Made by a program: the position numbers and the translations under genes. Below are positions 56,132 to 58,296 of a stretch of 58,296 nt of DNA, piece after piece. Positions within the stretch are counted from its first letter, which is position 1. Each line of letters starts with the position of its first letter. Location: the NCBI GenBank assembly GCA_903885085.1, contig CAISHH010000086.1:1-58296 (forward strand). The letters are read 5' to 3'. This stretch comes from an uncultured Campylobacterales bacterium. GTDB taxonomy: Bacteria > Campylobacterota > Campylobacteria > Campylobacterales > Sulfurimonadaceae. Below the pieces are notes generated by a model. That model had not been told where the DNA came from. It saw only the letters and a list, made by a program, of their open reading frames with translations, and did not search any database.

Positions 56132-57544
56132 CTAAAATTGAAAATAGATAAATTCACTTACCTTTGAAAGGTAGAGAATTCCAATTATTAAGAGCAAAGC
56201 AGTGAAGAGTTGATATTTCAACGTTGCTTTTTGCATCTTCGCCCATTGATTTGAGTTTTTAAATACAAGTGTCATAATGACTCCGAGTATGACCTGCCAA
56301 TACACACTGCTGTCGTAAATATCATCTAAATTAAATTCTGAAATATCAAACATTGCTATGACAACATTGGTTGCATCCTCCCAAGTGGGCGATCTAAAAA
56401 ATACCCAAGCAAGGTTGACAAAGTTAAAGGTGATAAACCAAGCAAATACTGTTGGAAGTTTAAAGCCGAATGATTTCCATGCATGGTTGATAACTAAAGC
56501 AACACCGTGTAAAAATCCCCAAAACACATAAGTCCAGCCAGCTCCATGCCAGATTCCACCGATGACAAAAGTAGCCATAAGATTGACATAGGTTCTGAAA
56601 CTTCCTTTTCTGCTGCCGCCGAGAGGAATGTAGATATAGTCACGTAAGAAACGAGAAAGCGTCATATGCCATCTTCTCCAAAAATCCTGAATGCTTGTGG
56701 CTTTATACGGAGAGTTAAAGTTGACAGGAAGTTTGATATTAAAAAGCAAACTCACCCCGATCGCCATATCTGTATAACCACTAAAATCAAAATAGAGTTG
56801 CAGGGTATAAGTCAGTGACGCAGCCCAAGCTTGAAGCATATCTAAATTGATAGTGTCGGCATAAAAATAGTTCGCATAGTCAGCAAAAAAATCAGCGATA
56901 ATCACTTTTTTAAATAAACCGATTGAAAATAAAAAGAGTCCAGCTCCAATATTACGCCATCTTAGAGCATAATTCCATTTGCTTGAAAACTGAGGCATCA
57001 TCTCTTTATGATGTAAAATTGGACCTGCAAGTAAGTGCGGAAAGTAAGTTACAAAGAGCATATAGCGCAAAAGGTCGTACTCTTTGACTTCATGTTTATA
57101 GGCATCCACTAAAAAAGCTATCTGGGTAAAGGTAAAAAAACTGATACCAAGCGGTAAAATAATATGCGATAAAGGAACATGTGTACCAAAAATACCGTTA
57201 AAATTTACAAGAAAAAAATCTGTATATTTAAAATAGGCCAAAAGAGCGATATTGAAAAATAGACCAAACAAGAGAAGCTGTTTGGAAGAGAATGTTTTGA
57301 GCAGCTTTGCTCTTCTTTTTCCTCGCGGTGCATCTGACATTGCCGAACCCACGGAAAAGTTTATAAAGATGCTTGTAAGAAGAAGAGGGATGTAGATAAT
57401 ATTCCAGTAGCCATAAAATACAAGACTGCCACCAACAAGCCAGACTTTTGAGCCTAGAACGAGCCTGTTATGTAAGAGCCAAAAGTAACCCACAAGCATA
57501 AGAGGCAAAAAGAGAAAAATAAAAGCATAAGAATTAAATAACAA
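56132..57544 (-). CDS. MBOAT family O-acyltransferase (AlgI/DltB-like)
   Basis: Polytopic membrane O-acyltransferase of about 470 residues with around ten helices. The MBOAT core is recognised by LYFDFSGYTDMAIGVSLLFN, FWRRWHMTLSRFLRDYIYIP and GGIWHGAGWTYVFWGFLHG, which holds the catalytic His pair. It transfers acyl groups, probably acetyl, to an exported polysaccharide together with the SGNH-like protein downstream. I prefer a TTG at 57544 (start of LFNSYAFIFLF, usual family N-terminus, GGCGG upstream); another TTG at 57556 would add four residues. A TATAAT lies about 30 bases upstream. Confidence 0.88.
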   Translation of the reverse strand: MLFNSYAFIFLFLPLMLVGYFWLLHNRLVLGSKVWLVGGSLVFYGYWNIIYIPLLLTSIFINFSVGSAMSDAPRGKRRAKLLKTFSSKQLLLFGLFFNIALLAYFKYTDFFLVNFNGIFGTHVPLSHIILPLGISFFTFTQIAFLVDAYKHEVKEYDLLRYMLFVTYFPHLLAGPILHHKEMMPQFSSKWNYALRWRNIGAGLFLFSIGLFKKVIIADFFADYANYFYADTINLDMLQAWAASLTYTLQLYFDFSGYTDMAIGVSLLFNIKLPVNFNSPYKATSIQDFWRRWHMTLSRFLRDYIYIPLGGSRKGSFRTYVNLMATFVIGGIWHGAGWTYVFWGFLHGVALVINHAWKSFGFKLPTVFAWFITFNFVNLAWVFFRSPTWEDATNVVIAMFDISEFNLDDIYDSSVYWQVILGVIMTLVFKNSNQWAKMQKATLKYQLFTALLLIIGILYLSKVSEFIYFQF

Positions 57545-57571
57545 TGTTACCGCCAACGAATTAAGTAAGGA

Positions 57572-57577
57572 ATTATA
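57572..57577 (-). promoter_or_regulatory. Candidate -10 box of the MBOAT operon
   Basis: The minus strand reads GATATAAT about 28 bases before the chosen start. A leader this short favours the start at 57544 over the one at 57556. Confidence 0.4.
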
Positions 57578-57611
57578 TCGTTTTTGGCTTTAGATATTTG
57601 TATAAAATTAT

Positions 57612-58133
57612 TTAAAGACGACTTAATAACTCAGCTTTTTTAGAGTTGAATTCATTATCATTTAGTACACCAGCATCGTGTAGCTTTGCAACTTTTTCGA
57701 TTAGTTCGATAATTGTACTAGAAGACTGATTTGGCTGCTCATTTATCTCTGGTTTGATCGGTTGAGTAGTTACATTTGTGACAAAAGGCTCTGGATTTAA
57801 AAAGTTGTTGTTTGTCGGTTGAATAAAATTGCTTTGCGGCGCAACAGTGTTAGCACCTGAAACAATAGGAAGTGTAGAAACTGCGATAGTTCCGTACTGA
57901 CTGCTAAAAGTAAGTGAATCATTTCCGCCTTGTTGCTGAGAAACTCCGCCAATGTTATTATCAAGCGTATCATAAACAGTGACTTGACCATTTAATTCAA
58001 CAGCAAGTCTATGAGGAAAAACTGCGTAACGGATGTTATTTTGAGATCCGCTACTAAAAGGAACACCCAAATCAGTTGGCCACCATTGATTACTTCCTGG
58101 TGTTCCCGCAGGGATAACTGGAAATATTTGCAT
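57612..58133 (-). CDS. SHOCT domain-containing protein
   Basis: A protein of about 173 residues. The N-terminal domain has QWWPTDLGVPFSSGSQNNI, RYAVFPHRLAVELNGQVTVY and DNNIGGVSQQQGG, a pattern I recall from proteins that end in a SHOCT module. A Pro/Asn/Gln-rich linker precedes a C-terminal SHOCT helix pair (IEKVAKLHDAGVLNDNEFNSKKAELLSRL), thought to mediate oligomerisation. The function is unknown. The open frame extends upstream to an ATG at 58229, but the extra 32 residues look non-conserved and no ribosome site supports either start. It stands alone beside the MBOAT operon. Confidence 0.68.
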   Translation of the reverse strand: MQIFPVIPAGTPGSNQWWPTDLGVPFSSGSQNNIRYAVFPHRLAVELNGQVTVYDTLDNNIGGVSQQQGGNDSLTFSSQYGTIAVSTLPIVSGANTVAPQSNFIQPTNNNFLNPEPFVTNVTTQPIKPEINEQPNQSSSTIIELIEKVAKLHDAGVLNDNEFNSKKAELLSRL

Positions 58134-58230
58134 TGAAGCTAGAGCATTGGTTGGATGGGAGTTCCTTGTATTTGGTGATTGAGAGTATATATATTTTATA
58201 TTTCTGTAGGTGAGTGAAGACAGACACATA

Positions 58231-58281
58231 ATATAGGATAAAATTAAGTGTAGCTAGAATTGTACTACAATTATCCTATAT
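58231..58281. repeat. 11-bp inverted repeat upstream of the SHOCT gene
   Basis: ATATAGGATAA (58231-58241) and TTATCCTATAT (58271-58281) are exact inverted copies separated by 29 bases. An inner TGTAG/CTACA pair (58249-58253 and 58265-58269) extends the dyad. It may be an operator, a cruciform site or the end of a small element, and it lies in the promoter region of the gene to its left. Confidence 0.55.
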
Positions 58282-58296
58282 CCTTGTGTTGAGAGA

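Overview
The window is AT-rich (roughly one third G+C by eye) and reads as chromosome of a sulfur-oxidising member of the Campylobacterota, closest in gene content to Sulfurimonas-like bacteria. The reasons are gene orders known from Helicobacter/Campylobacter (HIT-pheS-pheT-aroA-ispH; DUF2018-secreted protein-prenyl synthase-hemA-proS-hemC-ubiD), a CetA/CetB-type split energy-taxis receptor, several small periplasmic c-type cytochromes, and a SorA/SorB sulfite dehydrogenase. The genus is an inference; no 16S rRNA or tRNA gene was seen.

Layout. 1-2180: an IS21-family element (istA, istB, terminal inverted repeats) sits inside what was a type III restriction-modification methyltransferase gene; only a 21-codon stub of that gene is visible at the left edge. 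2299-7140 (minus strand): Uup-type ABC-F ATPase, CetA-like chemoreceptor with a C-terminal CZB zinc-binding domain, CetB-like PAS protein, a small membrane protein and a cytochrome c. 7317-10081 (plus): small membrane protein, Ste24-like M48 protease, PrmC, DUF4149-like membrane protein. 10074-14396 (minus): J-domain protein, FtsZ, FtsA, PpiD-like chaperone. 14533-19341: bioA, then on the minus strand an ODP-type metallo-beta-lactamase-fold protein with a receiver/PilZ-like response regulator, and sorB-sorA. 19465-30645 (plus): LysR regulator, rsmH, FtsL-like protein, and the heme/quinone/prolyl-tRNA operon, which ends in a ubiD gene broken by an out-of-frame internal deletion. 30749-38608: argH, an OsmC-like gene, HIT (minus), pheS-pheT-aroA-ispH. 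38778-55016: a tight ten-gene glycogen and upper-glycolysis operon (phosphorylase-like protein, pgk, pfkA, nucleotidyltransferase/phosphohexomutase fusion, two GH57 enzymes, galT-like, two glgA, glgB). 55022-58229 (minus): SGNH-like protein and MBOAT O-acyltransferase pair, then a SHOCT-domain protein.

How it fits together. The glycogen operon appears to link polymer synthesis (GlgA x2, GlgB), polymer remodelling and breakdown (GH57 x2, phosphorylase-like protein), sugar-nucleotide supply (a fusion protein in place of a recognisable GlgC, plus a GalT-like enzyme) and entry to glycolysis (PfkA, Pgk). Two of its proteins have lost canonical catalytic residues: the phosphorylase lacks the PLP lysine, and the phosphohexomutase domain of the fusion lacks both its phosphoserine and metal loops.

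The most unusual signal is not a gene. The palindromic octamer TACATGTA, usually within (C/T)TTACATGTAAG, occurs 22 times by hand count, about ten times the chance expectation. Nineteen copies lie inside genes, in all three reading frames, and related half-sites build several terminator-like hairpins. This resembles the behaviour of DNA-uptake sequences or other highly iterated palindromes and is the best candidate here for an undescribed system.
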